A stretch of DNA of 64,000 nt, from positions 1 through 64,000 of the forward strand of contig NZ_NUPZ01000004.1 in NCBI RefSeq assembly GCF_002584985.1, in the 5' to 3' direction. Made by a program: the position numbers and the translations under genes. The notes below the pieces were generated by a model. The model was not told the DNA's origin, searched no databases, and worked only from the letters and a program-made list of their open reading frames with translations. Each line of letters begins with the position of its first letter. Position 1 is the first letter of the stretch. Of the stretch, positions 29,301 to 38,294 are shown piece after piece. Origin of the DNA: Bacillus sp. AFS029637. GTDB lineage: Bacteria; Bacillota; Bacilli; Bacillales; Bacillaceae_G.

Positions 29301-30626
29301 ATGAAAATTACGATAATAGGGACTGGATATGTTGGCTTGATTACAGGTGTAGGGTTGGCAATATTGGGACATTCAGTTACGTGTTTTGATATAAATGATG
29401 AAAAAATTGAACAGATAAAACGAGGGAATCTGCCTATTTATGAAGCTGGCTTACATGAATTAATACATGATGCATGTGAGAAGGATCGCTTAACTTTTAC
29501 TGCAAATAAAGTTCAGGCATTTCACGATGCAGAGATTATATTTATTGCAGTTGGAACGCCATCTTTATTAGATGGGACAGCAGATTTAACATACATTCAA
29601 AGTGCTTGTGATGATATTGGGACATATGTGACGAACGACATTATTGTTGTTACGAAAAGTACGGTTCCTGTAGGGACGAATGACGCTATAAAAGGATGGA
29701 TTGAGGAGAAGTTACGGGGGAGGCATGCATTACATATCGTATCGAATCCAGAATTTTTACGGGAAGGTTCAGGTGTTTACGATTTTTTTCAGGGAGATCG
29801 TATCGTAATTGGCGCAGATAATGAGGAAGTGGCGCAAAGAGTGGGGAGTTTGTATAGTGAATTAAGCTTACAAACGTATGTTACGGATATTAAAAGTGCA
29901 GAGATGATTAAATATGCATCGAATGCCTTTTTAGCTACAAAGATTAGTTTTATTAATGAAATTTCAAATATATGTGAGAAGGTAGGCGCAAATGTATTAG
30001 ATGTTGCAAAAGGAATGGGAATGGATAAGAGGATTGGTGCATCCTTTTTACATGCCGGCATCGGCTATGGAGGATCGTGTTTTCCGAAAGATACGAAAGC
30101 GCTTGTGCAAATTGCAGGGAATGTGGCGCATGATTTTCGCTTGTTAAAAGCAGTTATTGAAGTGAATAATAAACAACAGTTGTTATTGGTTGAAAAGGCG
30201 AAGGAAGTAATAAATATGAATAAGAAGCGGATTGCGGTTCTTGGAGCGACATTTAAGCCGAATACGGATGATATTAGAGAAGCACCATCTCTTATTATAA
30301 TAGGGGAATTACTTAATATAGGTGCGGATGTAGTTCTATATGATCCAAAGGCGACTCGAAATGTAAAAAATATATTTGGGGAGACTATACAATATAGTGA
30401 ATGTATAGATGAAACGATTAGGGGAGCGAGTGCAGCTTTCATCGTAACAGAATGGGAAGCTATTCGAGCTTATCCGTTAGAAAAGTACGAACAACTTATG
30501 AGAGAGCCTATTTTATTTGATGGGAGAAATTGTTATACTGATGAGGATGCCAAGAAGCAATCGATTGATTATTACTCGATTGGCAGACAAAGCATTTGTA
30601 ATAGAAATGTTTCTGTTATTCGTTAA
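29301..30626 (+). CDS. ugd: UDP-glucose 6-dehydrogenase
   Basis: 441 residues from ATG 29301 (MKITIIGTGYVGL). The NAD-binding GTGYVG is at the N-terminus. The catalytic cysteine lies in GYGGSCFPKDTKAL (about residue 260), with the preceding NPEFLREG segment. The enzyme makes UDP-glucuronate for acidic wall polymers or capsule; B. subtilis TuaD is the model. A frame extension to ATG 29256 has its own GGGAG site at good distance, so a 15-residue longer start cannot be excluded. Its position beside tagO, mnaA and an LCP gene supports a wall polymer role. Confidence 0.93.
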   Translation: MKITIIGTGYVGLITGVGLAILGHSVTCFDINDEKIEQIKRGNLPIYEAGLHELIHDACEKDRLTFTANKVQAFHDAEIIFIAVGTPSLLDGTADLTYIQSACDDIGTYVTNDIIVVTKSTVPVGTNDAIKGWIEEKLRGRHALHIVSNPEFLREGSGVYDFFQGDRIVIGADNEEVAQRVGSLYSELSLQTYVTDIKSAEMIKYASNAFLATKISFINEISNICEKVGANVLDVAKGMGMDKRIGASFLHAGIGYGGSCFPKDTKALVQIAGNVAHDFRLLKAVIEVNNKQQLLLVEKAKEVINMNKKRIAVLGATFKPNTDDIREAPSLIIIGELLNIGADVVLYDPKATRNVKNIFGETIQYSECIDETIRGASAAFIVTEWEAIRAYPLEKYEQLMREPILFDGRNCYTDEDAKKQSIDYYSIGRQSICNRNVSVIR

Positions 30627-30700
30627 AAAGGCATGTATCCATGCATATTCTTATATGTCATAATAGAAGTTGTAACTAGTGAAAGAAAAGAGGCAATGAA

Positions 30701-31816
30701 ATGACTGAACGTTTAAAAGTAATGACAATTTTCGGGACACGTCCAGAAGCAATTAAAATGGCACCTCTTGTATTAGAGTTGCAAAAACACCCAGAAAAAA
30801 TTGAATCGATTGTGACTGTAACAGCACAACATCGTCAAATGTTAGATCAAGTATTAAATATCTTTGGAATTACGCCAGATTTCGATTTAAATATTATGAA
30901 AGATCGTCAAACCTTAATTGATATTACAACACGTGGTTTAGAAGGTTTGGATAAAGTAATGAAAGAAGCGAAGCCCGATATTGTACTTGTACATGGTGAT
31001 ACAACGACAACATTTATTGCAAGCTTAGCTGCTTTCTATAATCAAATTCCAGTAGGTCATGTGGAAGCAGGACTTCGTACATGGGATAAGTATTCTCCAT
31101 ATCCAGAAGAGATGAATCGCCAATTAACAGGTGTAATGGCGGATCTTCATTTCTCACCGACAGAAAAATCAGCAAAGAACTTACAGAAAGAAAATAAAGA
31201 TGAGTCACGCATTTTCATAACAGGAAATACAGCGATTGACGCATTAAAAACGACTGTAAAAGAAACATATAGTCATCCTGTACTAGAGAAACTTGGAAGT
31301 GATCGTCTTGTACTTATGACAGCTCACCGTCGTGAAAACTTAGGTGAACCGATGCGTAATATGTTCCGTGCAATTAAGCGTCTTGTTGATAAGCATGAAG
31401 ATGTACAAGTTGTGTATCCGGTTCATATGAACCCTGTTGTTCGTGAAACGGCGAATGATATTTTAGGCGAACATAACCGCATTCATTTAATTGAGCCGTT
31501 AGACGTAATTGATTTCCATAACGTTGCAGCTCGTTCATACTTAATGTTAACGGATTCTGGCGGTGTACAAGAAGAAGCACCATCACTTGGTGTACCAGTT
31601 CTTGTTCTTCGTGATACAACGGAGCGCCCAGAAGGGATTGAAGCAGGTACATTGAAATTAGCAGGAACAGACGAAGAGACAATCTTTAATCTTGCTGATG
31701 AGTTGTTATCAAATAAAGAAGCTCATGATAAGATGACGAAAGCATCTAACCCTTACGGTGACGGTCATGCATCAGAACGTATTGTAGAAGCGATTTTACA
31801 ATACTTCAATAAGTAA
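30701..31816 (+). CDS. mnaA: UDP-N-acetylglucosamine 2-epimerase
   Basis: 371 residues, non-hydrolysing type. IFGTRPEAIKMAPL at the N-terminus, GHVEAGLRT (about 120), TAHRRENLG (about 207) and DSGGVQEEAPSLG (about 286) are the family signatures. It interconverts UDP-GlcNAc and UDP-ManNAc, the precursor of teichoic acid linkage units and of the ManNAc-containing secondary wall polysaccharide of this group. It follows ugd by 75 bp, with its own AGAGGCAATG site, and ends at a strong terminator shared with the convergent LCP gene. Confidence 0.95.
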   Translation: MTERLKVMTIFGTRPEAIKMAPLVLELQKHPEKIESIVTVTAQHRQMLDQVLNIFGITPDFDLNIMKDRQTLIDITTRGLEGLDKVMKEAKPDIVLVHGDTTTTFIASLAAFYNQIPVGHVEAGLRTWDKYSPYPEEMNRQLTGVMADLHFSPTEKSAKNLQKENKDESRIFITGNTAIDALKTTVKETYSHPVLEKLGSDRLVLMTAHRRENLGEPMRNMFRAIKRLVDKHEDVQVVYPVHMNPVVRETANDILGEHNRIHLIEPLDVIDFHNVAARSYLMLTDSGGVQEEAPSLGVPVLVLRDTTERPEGIEAGTLKLAGTDEETIFNLADELLSNKEAHDKMTKASNPYGDGHASERIVEAILQYFNK

Positions 31817-31818
31817 AC

Positions 31819-31857
31819 AAAAAAGAGCCAAATCTTATGCGATTTGGCTCTTTTTGT
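31819..31857. terminator. Bidirectional terminator between mnaA and the LCP gene
   Basis: AAAAAGAGCCAAATC pairs with GATTTGGCTCTTTTT around TTATGC. Confidence 0.92.
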
Positions 31858-32975
31858 TATTGCTGATTTCTCATAATCCACTCTGCATGAGCATTTGTAG
31901 AAGGCGGTGGCTCAGTTGGTGTTTTATTCTCACTCGTGTCTTTCTTTGGTTTTTCGTTAGAGTGAGCATTTGAGTCGGAATTTGAGCTAGTTGAATCTGT
32001 TGAAGGTGTTTCTTTTTCCCCTAGTTCTTTTTCAATTTCCTTACGTGTCGTCTCTACACTAATTGGATCTGGAAGGAAGTAATAAATACCGCCTATTTTT
32101 TTGTCTTCTCCTTCAAGCTTTAGCGTTTGGATTGTAGAAGGATCAAAACCAGAGAGTTTATTGTAAAGAGCAAGTCCATCAGAAACAGGAATGTCGGTTT
32201 TTATATATTTTCCAACGACATCTGTTAAATCTTTAATTTTAAATACAGTAGAGGCCGAATTTAGTTTTTGAGCAACAGCTGCTAGTAACTGTCTTTGTCT
32301 AGTTGCGCGGCCATAATCGCCGTTTGGATCCTGTTTTCGCATACGTACGTATGCGAGTGCTTCTTCACCATTTAATTGTTGTTGCCCTTGCTTAAATTCG
32401 ATTTTTTTGTAGTAATCCACGTCAGAACGTTCCCAAAAATCGAAGGGGACATCAACGGTAACACCGCCAACAGCATCAACGATACCTTTGAAGCCTTGGA
32501 AATCAATTTTGATGTAATGGTCTACAGGAACTTTTAGAAAGTTTTCGACAGTTTTAATTGCCATTTTTTCTCCGCCGTAAGCATGTGCAGCGTTAATTTT
32601 GTCTTCTTTATCCTTCCCGGCAATGGGAACGCGCGTATCGCGAGGGATACTCATAAGCGATACCTTTTGCGTTTTCGGATTGACTGTTGCAAACATTAAT
32701 GAGTCTGTACGACCATTTTGTCCGTCTGTTGCATAATCCTCTATCCCCATAATGAGGACTGTAAAAGGTTCCTTTGTAATTTCGACATCTTCGGTTCTTA
32801 AATCCGATTTTTCACGAGTAAAACCACTATACATCCCCATGAGAGAAGTGTAGGAATTTAATATATAAAGGCCTACACTGCCAAATAAAAATGCGAAAAT
32901 AAGGAAGTAGAAAAACTTCCTTCTACGTTTCTTTTTTATTCTGCTATTTTGGAGATGATAATAACGTTCTTCCAT
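31857..32975 (-). CDS. LytR-CpsA-Psr (LCP) family wall polymer ligase
   Basis: 372 residues. A cytoplasmic stretch (1-22, basic KKKRRRKFF) leads into one membrane segment (23-43). The extracellular LCP domain follows, with SLMFATVNPKTQKVSLMSIPRD (the conserved Asp/Arg site, about 105-125) and later EALAYVRMRKQDPNGDYGRA with the RxRxxxxGDxGRxxRQ motif. The last 60 residues are a Ser/Thr/Pro-rich tail. LCP proteins attach teichoic acid or other polymers to peptidoglycan. The start is ATG 32975 (MEERYYHL) after AAGGAG. It is homologous to B. subtilis LytR/TagU, but the exact paralogue is not claimed. Confidence 0.93.
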   Translation of the reverse strand: MEERYYHLQNSRIKKKRRRKFFYFLIFAFLFGSVGLYILNSYTSLMGMYSGFTREKSDLRTEDVEITKEPFTVLIMGIEDYATDGQNGRTDSLMFATVNPKTQKVSLMSIPRDTRVPIAGKDKEDKINAAHAYGGEKMAIKTVENFLKVPVDHYIKIDFQGFKGIVDAVGGVTVDVPFDFWERSDVDYYKKIEFKQGQQQLNGEEALAYVRMRKQDPNGDYGRATRQRQLLAAVAQKLNSASTVFKIKDLTDVVGKYIKTDIPVSDGLALYNKLSGFDPSTIQTLKLEGEDKKIGGIYYFLPDPISVETTRKEIEKELGEKETPSTDSTSSNSDSNAHSNEKPKKDTSENKTPTEPPPSTNAHAEWIMRNQQ

Positions 32976-33050
32976 ATATAATCTCCTTAGTTCATTTGTA
33001 GGAAGGTAATTCACTACATTAATCTTTAAAGGGGGATAAGCTAGCTATGC

Positions 33051-33686
33051 TTAGAGAACATCTTGTTCTAAGTACAACATATCTCCCTCTGTAATTGTAC
33101 ATTTCCCATTTGTTAATTCAATCATCCAATCCGTGAATGATTGTTTTCCATCTTCTTCTACATACGTATCAAATGTGACATTTTCTAGATAATGAATCTC
33201 TTTAATGGCATATTTTGAATTGCGTAATTCATTTTCTAACTTACCAAGTAATGTGTAATCAATTTCGGTCTGCATAACACGCATTAGTTTTCGCTCGACA
33301 ACACCGACATAATTAATACCTTCGCTTGTACATTTTCCGTATGCACGAATTAATCCACCTGCACCAAGTTTAATGCCGCCAAAATAGCGTGTAACGACAA
33401 CGACGGTATCTTTTAGATCGCGTTTTTTTAGCACCTCTAACATAGGAACGCCAGCTGTACCGCTAGGTTCGCCATCATCATTTGCTTTTTGGATTTGATC
33501 TTGTTCGCCAATTAAATACGCGGAACAGTTATGTGTTGCGTTCCAGTTTTGTTTTTTGATTTTTTGTATAAATTCTTGAGCTTCTTCTTCGGTTGTAGCT
33601 CGGCTAATGTAACAGATAAATCTTGATTTTTGAATGACAATTTCGTGTTCGCCGTAGTCTTTGATTGTAAAATATTGTAATAGCAC
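33051..33686 (-). CDS. yvyE: YigZ/IMPACT family protein
   Basis: 211 residues. The N-terminal IMPACT domain (1-125) includes NCSAYLIG, NDDGEPSGTAGVPML and RYFGGIKLGAGGLIRAYG; a ferredoxin-like DUF1949 domain follows (about 135-205). The family is conserved near wall polymer genes in Bacillus, as here; its molecular role is poorly defined, with possible translation-related functions from eukaryotic IMPACT. The start is GTG 33686 after AGGGG. It is divergent from degV. Confidence 0.92.
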   Translation of the reverse strand: MLLQYFTIKDYGEHEIVIQKSRFICYISRATTEEEAQEFIQKIKKQNWNATHNCSAYLIGEQDQIQKANDDGEPSGTAGVPMLEVLKKRDLKDTVVVVTRYFGGIKLGAGGLIRAYGKCTSEGINYVGVVERKLMRVMQTEIDYTLLGKLENELRNSKYAIKEIHYLENVTFDTYVEEDGKQSFTDWMIELTNGKCTITEGDMLYLEQDVL

Positions 33687-33924
33687 TCGTATACGCCCCT
33701 ATCTATCAAAATGACTAGTACTTTACATTTTAAAAGCGGGCGTTTTTATATTCAAACATTTTTTGCAAAACTGTTGAAATTTTTGATGAGTATTTCACCT
33801 TTTTGTTGTAATTTGTCGGGATGGTGAGTATAATTTTTGACTAGCATTTTTATGTATGGATGCACCATTTTTAGTTTTCGTGTAAACTTAGGGAATAAAA
33901 ACTTTTTATAAGGCAGGTACGAAA

Positions 33925-34767
33925 ATGAAAACAGCTATTGTTACTGATAGTACAGCATATATACCGAAGCATATTCGTGAAGAACTCAATATATATATGA
34001 TTCCATTAAACGTTGTGTTTGGAACAGAATCTTATCAAGAAGAAGCTGAAATTTCAGTAGATGATTTCTATGTGAAAGTACGTGAGCAAGAAGAACTTCC
34101 GAAAACTTCTCAGCCAGCAATCGGAAAGTTTGTTGAGTTATTTGAAGAACTATCTAAGGATTATGATGCGGTTATTAGCATCCATCTTTCAAGTGGGATT
34201 AGTGGTACATACCAAACTGCAACGACAGCCGGACAAATGGTAGAGGGTATTGATGTATATACGTACGACTCTGAAATTAGTTGTGAAGTGCAAGGATTCT
34301 ATGTACGTGAAGGGGCAAAACTAGCAAGTGAAGGAAAGGATCCGAAAGAGATCATTACTCGTTTTGATGAAATGAAGCAAACGATGGACGCTTATTTTGT
34401 AGTGGATGATTTACATCATTTACAACGTGGCGGACGATTAAATAGTGCGCAAGCTTTCATTGGTAGTTTGTTACAAGTGAAGCCCGTTTTATATTTCAGA
34501 GATAAAATCATTATTCCTTTTGAAAAGATTCGTACGCGTAAAAAAGCGTTAAAACGCATTGTTGAAATTTTTGATGAGCAAGCAAGTAAAGGTGTACCTA
34601 TGGAAGCTGTTATCATTCATGCGCAGCGTGAAGAGGAAGCGAATGAATGGAAGGCAGAATTAGAAGCAAAATATCCTCATGTCACAATCCGCATAGGTTA
34701 TTTTGGTGCTGTAATTGGTACGCATTTAGGTGAAGGTGCACTAGGTCTTGGATGGTACACGAAGTAA
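33925..34767 (+). CDS. degV: DegV family fatty acid-binding protein
   Basis: 280 residues. AIVTDSTAYIPK at the start, SSGISGTYQTA (about 93) and GRLNSAQAFIGSLLQVKPVL (about 172) are DegV signatures. Members bind a fatty acid; the FakB paralogues work with the FakA kinase in phospholipid synthesis. In B. subtilis degV (yviA) lies between degSU and comFA; here degSU are absent upstream, and an HxlR gene and a hydrolase gene intervene before comFA. A GGCAGG ribosome site is weak but well placed. The upstream 238 bp holds only the divergent promoters. Confidence 0.92.
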   Translation: MKTAIVTDSTAYIPKHIREELNIYMIPLNVVFGTESYQEEAEISVDDFYVKVREQEELPKTSQPAIGKFVELFEELSKDYDAVISIHLSSGISGTYQTATTAGQMVEGIDVYTYDSEISCEVQGFYVREGAKLASEGKDPKEIITRFDEMKQTMDAYFVVDDLHHLQRGGRLNSAQAFIGSLLQVKPVLYFRDKIIIPFEKIRTRKKALKRIVEIFDEQASKGVPMEAVIIHAQREEEANEWKAELEAKYPHVTIRIGYFGAVIGTHLGEGALGLGWYTK

Positions 34768-34776
34768 TAAGTTATA

Positions 34777-34808
34777 AAAAGCTCTCTTTTTGAAGAGGGT
34801 TTTTTTAC
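34777..34808 (+). terminator. degV terminator
   Basis: AAGCTCTCT pairs imperfectly (G-T pairs) with AGAGGGTTT, followed by T-run and ACGG. Confidence 0.7.
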
Positions 34809-34939
34809 GGATATTTTGCGTATAGTTGACAAGTTAATATTTGGAAATGATAAAATGTACGTAAAATAAAATAACGAGAAAAGTTTTATAACTTACTTTT
34901 TACAAGAAACTATATTATAATAGAGGAGAGGTGAAACAT

Positions 34940-35254
34940 ATGGAGCATAATTCTTGTTTATGTCCAAAGTTTGAGTCTGCTTTTACTTTGCTTAGTAAAA
35001 AATGGACTGGCTTAATTATTAAATCTTTGCTTGAAGAATCGAAACGTTTTAGAGAAATCGCAGATATTATACCGAATATGAGCGATCGTATGTTGTCAGA
35101 GCGTTTAAAGGAATTGGAGAGCGAAGGCATTGTAGTTCGTAATGTTTATCCAGAAGTACCGGTTCGAATTGAGTATGGCTTAACTGACAAAGGAAAAGCG
35201 TTAGAAAGTGTTATGGATGAAGTCCAAAATTGGGCTGAGAAATGGATGAAATAG
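34940..35254 (+). CDS. HxlR family transcriptional regulator
   Basis: 104 residues from ATG 34940, nine bases after GGAGAGG. It has the MarR-like winged helix of the HxlR family: FESAFTLLSKKWTGLIIKSL, then FREIADIIPNMSDRMLSERL as recognition region and a wing. Cys7 and Cys9 precede the first helix, where family members often carry a redox- or aldehyde-sensing cysteine. HxlR proteins usually control a divergent oxidoreductase; here the divergent neighbour is absent and both flanking genes are on the same strand, so the target is unknown. Confidence 0.9.
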   Translation: MEHNSCLCPKFESAFTLLSKKWTGLIIKSLLEESKRFREIADIIPNMSDRMLSERLKELESEGIVVRNVYPEVPVRIEYGLTDKGKALESVMDEVQNWAEKWMK

Positions 35255-35281
35255 CATTTCGATTTCATTTGTATATGTAAC

Positions 35282-35314
35282 AAAACGTAAGGGATTCCTT
35301 ACGTTTTTTCTTTG
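35282..35314 (+). terminator. Terminator after the HxlR gene
   Basis: AAAACGTAAGG pairs with CCTTACGTTTT around GATT, followed by T-run. Confidence 0.9.
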
Positions 35315-35397
35315 TTTATGAAAAGTGGGTTGAACCTTTTAAAATTCTACACATACATACAAAATTATACGTATTTTGCGATAGAGTTACATATAAT

Positions 35398-35425
35398 ATT
35401 ACATTTGTTTTACAAAAGCGTAACA
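35398..35425 (-). promoter_or_regulatory. Triple WalR-type box upstream of the CwlO-like gene
   Basis: On the minus strand three hexamers follow the TGTWAH pattern at exact 11-bp steps: TGTTAC (35420-35425), TGTAAA (35409-35414) and TGTAAT (35398-35403). This is the TGTWAH-N5-TGTWAH box of the WalR response regulator with one extra repeat. It lies 55-82 bp upstream of the gene start. Confidence 0.8.
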
Positions 35426-35479
35426 TTGGTAAAAAAAATCCCGAATTATGGTATAAAATTTATAGGTTATATACGGAAA

Positions 35480-36817
35480 ATGAAAAAAGAAAGCGGTGTA
35501 AAAAATAAAATGAAAAAGCTAAAAATGGCATCTTGCGCATTAGTTGCAGGGTTAATGTTTTCAGGACTAACACCAAGTGCATTTGCAGAAGATAATATTT
35601 CAGATGTGAAATCACAAATTAATACACAAAATGACAATTTACATAAACAACAACAAGAGCGTGATGAATTACAAAAACAAATGAATGACTTAAACAAAAC
35701 AATTCAAGGTTTAGATAAGTCTGTTCAAGAAAATGCTGCAAAACTTGATGAAACAACGAAAAAAGTTTCTGATACTGAGCAATTAATCGAAAAGAAAAAT
35801 AAAGATATTGCAGAATTACAAACAAAGATTGCAAAACGTGAAGAGTTATTAAGAAAGCGTTTAGTTGCACTTCAAGAACAACCAAATACGAACGTTGTAA
35901 CAGAAGTTCTTGTAAACTCTAAAAACATTGCAGATTTAGTTGATCGTTTAAATTCTGTTTCTAAAATTCTTGAGTCTGACGAAGATATCATGAAAACACA
36001 ACAAGAAGATCAAGCGAACGTGAAAAAAGATGTTGAAATGGTAAAAGAAAAGCAAAAAGAATTAAAAGAAGCACAAGCTCAAATTGAAACTGCTAAGAAA
36101 GAACTTGACGCTGAAAAAGCAAAAAAAGAAACTGCAGTAAATGATTTAAGCGGTAAAATGGAAACAGTTGTAACTACGATGACAAGCACAGAAAGTCAAT
36201 TAAAAGAGCTTGAACAACAAGCGTTAAAATTACAACAAATTGCTGAAAAAGAAGCGCAAGAAAAAGCTGCACAAGAAGCTGCTGCTCAAAAACAAGCAGA
36301 GCAAGCTGCTCAATCAGCTCAACCAGCGCAGGCTCCAGCTCAACCAGCACAAACACAAGCAGCTCCAGCAAACAATAATGGACAAGCGAAAAAAGAAGAA
36401 GCGAAAAAACCAGCTCCAGCACCAACTCCAGCTCCAGCACCAAGTAATGATGGTGGCGGAAGACAAGATGTTGTTGAAAAAGCTAAAGGTTTAGTAGGTC
36501 TAAAATACGTATGGGGTAGTTCGTCAATTTCAAACGGCGGTTTTGACTGTAGTGGATTAATCTCTTACGTTTACGGTTTAGGTCGTCAAGATACTAGAAG
36601 TTTATGGAGTTCAGTACAAAAGATTAGCCCATCTGAAGCGAAACCGGGAGATCTTATCTTCTTACAAGGTACTTACAGAGCAGGCGTATCTCACGTTGGT
36701 ATTTACATTGGTGGCGGTCAAATGATTCATGCTGCTGATGAATCAACAGGTGTTACTTACGGTAGCGTAAATAGCTCATACAACCAAAAACATTTCTTAG
36801 GTTATGGTAGATTATAG
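35480..36817 (+). CDS. cwlO: CwlO-like peptidoglycan D,L-endopeptidase (NlpC/P60)
   Basis: 445 residues from ATG 35480; ATG 35510 (MKKLKMASC) is an alternative, and neither has a strong ribosome site. A signal peptide ending PSAFA is followed by about 240 residues of coiled coil, a Pro/Ala/Gln-rich linker and a C-terminal NlpC/P60 domain with FDCSGLISYVY (catalytic Cys), SHVGIYIGGG (His) and MIHA. This is the layout of B. subtilis CwlO and streptococcal PcsB, which cut stem peptides when activated by FtsEX through their coiled coil. ftsEX lies 9 kb downstream. The Ala/Gln-rich linker is encoded by repetitive CAAGC/CCAGCT units. Confidence 0.92.
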   Translation: MKKESGVKNKMKKLKMASCALVAGLMFSGLTPSAFAEDNISDVKSQINTQNDNLHKQQQERDELQKQMNDLNKTIQGLDKSVQENAAKLDETTKKVSDTEQLIEKKNKDIAELQTKIAKREELLRKRLVALQEQPNTNVVTEVLVNSKNIADLVDRLNSVSKILESDEDIMKTQQEDQANVKKDVEMVKEKQKELKEAQAQIETAKKELDAEKAKKETAVNDLSGKMETVVTTMTSTESQLKELEQQALKLQQIAEKEAQEKAAQEAAAQKQAEQAAQSAQPAQAPAQPAQTQAAPANNNGQAKKEEAKKPAPAPTPAPAPSNDGGGRQDVVEKAKGLVGLKYVWGSSSISNGGFDCSGLISYVYGLGRQDTRSLWSSVQKISPSEAKPGDLIFLQGTYRAGVSHVGIYIGGGQMIHAADESTGVTYGSVNSSYNQKHFLGYGRL

Positions 36818-36846
36818 GATTTATAATTGAATAAATAATGTGTATA

Positions 36847-36892
36847 AAGTCGATAGCTTACTATTTTATAAGTAGGTTATCGGCTTTTTTGA
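36847..36892 (+). terminator. cwlO terminator
   Basis: AAGTCGATAGCTTACT pairs (with one bulge and G-T pairs) with AGTAGGTTATCGGCTT, then T-run. Confidence 0.88.
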
Positions 36893-36944
36893 GTTTTTAC
36901 GAGAGTATGAGAAAGATTTATAGTGGAGCTGGAGGTGGTTGTTG

Positions 36945-38294
36945 ATGCAAGCTGGGAAACAGTTATTACTAGAGGAGCTTTCTTCAGATGTGCGGGATAA
37001 TTTAGATGGTTTGAAAAAGAAAGGGAAGGTTACATGTGTACAAGGTATAAAAAAGAAGGGTTCTAAATATATGTGTCAGCGATGTGGAAATATAGAGCAG
37101 CGGCTATTTGCATCATTTCTGTGCAAAAGGTGCAATAAAGTCTGCACGTATTGCCGGAAGTGTATAACGATGGGGAGGGTAAGTGAATGTGCTGTACTTG
37201 TTCGCGGGATTGCTGAAAGGAAAGGAGAAAGTGATCTGAATCCACTACAGTGGAAAGGCACCTTGTCTACTGGCCAGAAGTTAGCGGCAAAAGGTGCCCT
37301 GGATGCTGTTAAGCAGAAAGAATCGTTTTTTATTTGGGCTGTGTGCGGGGCTGGAAAAACAGAAATGTTATTTTACGGTATTGCAGAGGCGCTTCAAAAG
37401 GGAGAAAGAGTTTGTATCGCAACACCAAGGACGGATGTTGTACTTGAATTAGCACCAAGGATACAAGAAGTGTTCCCGAATATACATGTAGCTGCTTTAT
37501 ATGGAGGTAGTGCAGAACGGGAAAAAGATGCCGCATTAGTCGTTGCGACGACTCATCAACTACTGCGTTACTATAGAGCGTTCCATGTCATGATTGTAGA
37601 TGAGATAGATGCTTTTCCTTATTATGCAGACCAAATGCTGCACTATGCAGTGAAACAAGCGATGAAAGAAAATGCCGCAAGTATTTATTTAACGGCGACT
37701 CCAGATGAAAAGTGGAAGCGCAATTTCAGAAAGGGTAAACAAAAGGGTATCATTGTCTCAGGTCGATACCACCGTCATCCGTTGCCAGTTCCCCTATTTT
37801 GCTGGTGCGGAAATTGGAAGAAAAGCCTCAATCGTAAAAGAATTCCCCGAGTTTTACTACAATGGTTAAACATATACTTAAACAAAAAGTATCCCGTTTT
37901 TTTATTCGTTCCCCATGTACGATATATAGAAGAAATAAGCTCGTTATTGAAATCGTTGCACAATAAAGTTGAAGGTGTACATGCAGAAGATTCGATGAGA
38001 AAAGAGAAAGTCGCAGCGTTCAGAAAGGGAGAAATTCCGTTATTAGTTACAACGACAATTTTAGAGAGAGGAGTAACTGTGAAGAATTTACAAGTTGCGG
38101 TTTTAGGGGCGGAAGAAGAAATATTTTCAGAAAGTGCGCTCGTACAAATTGCAGGCCGGGTAGGTCGAAGTTTTGAGGAACCGTATGGCGAGGTCGTTTA
38201 TTTTCATTACGGTAAGACAGAGGCGATGGTACGTGCGAAAAAGCATATTCAAAGTATGAACAAAAATGCGAAAGAACAAGGGTTGATCGATTAA
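36945..38294 (+). CDS. comFA: Competence DNA translocase ATPase ComFA
   Basis: 449 residues. A four-cysteine zinc site in the N-terminal part (CQRCGNIEQRLFASFLCKRC, about 45-65, plus further CxxC pairs) precedes the DEAD-type motor. The motor has Walker A AVCGAGKTEM (about 137), DEID as Walker B (about 213), SIYLTATP (motif III) and the final QIAGRVGR (motif VI). In B. subtilis it powers single-strand DNA entry through ComEC. The start is ATG 36945 after GGAGGTGG. The stop overlaps comFC by one base (TAATG). No comFB lies between. Confidence 0.94.
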   Translation: MQAGKQLLLEELSSDVRDNLDGLKKKGKVTCVQGIKKKGSKYMCQRCGNIEQRLFASFLCKRCNKVCTYCRKCITMGRVSECAVLVRGIAERKGESDLNPLQWKGTLSTGQKLAAKGALDAVKQKESFFIWAVCGAGKTEMLFYGIAEALQKGERVCIATPRTDVVLELAPRIQEVFPNIHVAALYGGSAEREKDAALVVATTHQLLRYYRAFHVMIVDEIDAFPYYADQMLHYAVKQAMKENAASIYLTATPDEKWKRNFRKGKQKGIIVSGRYHRHPLPVPLFCWCGNWKKSLNRKRIPRVLLQWLNIYLNKKYPVFLFVPHVRYIEEISSLLKSLHNKVEGVHAEDSMRKEKVAAFRKGEIPLLVTTTILERGVTVKNLQVAVLGAEEEIFSESALVQIAGRVGRSFEEPYGEVVYFHYGKTEAMVRAKKHIQSMNKNAKEQGLID

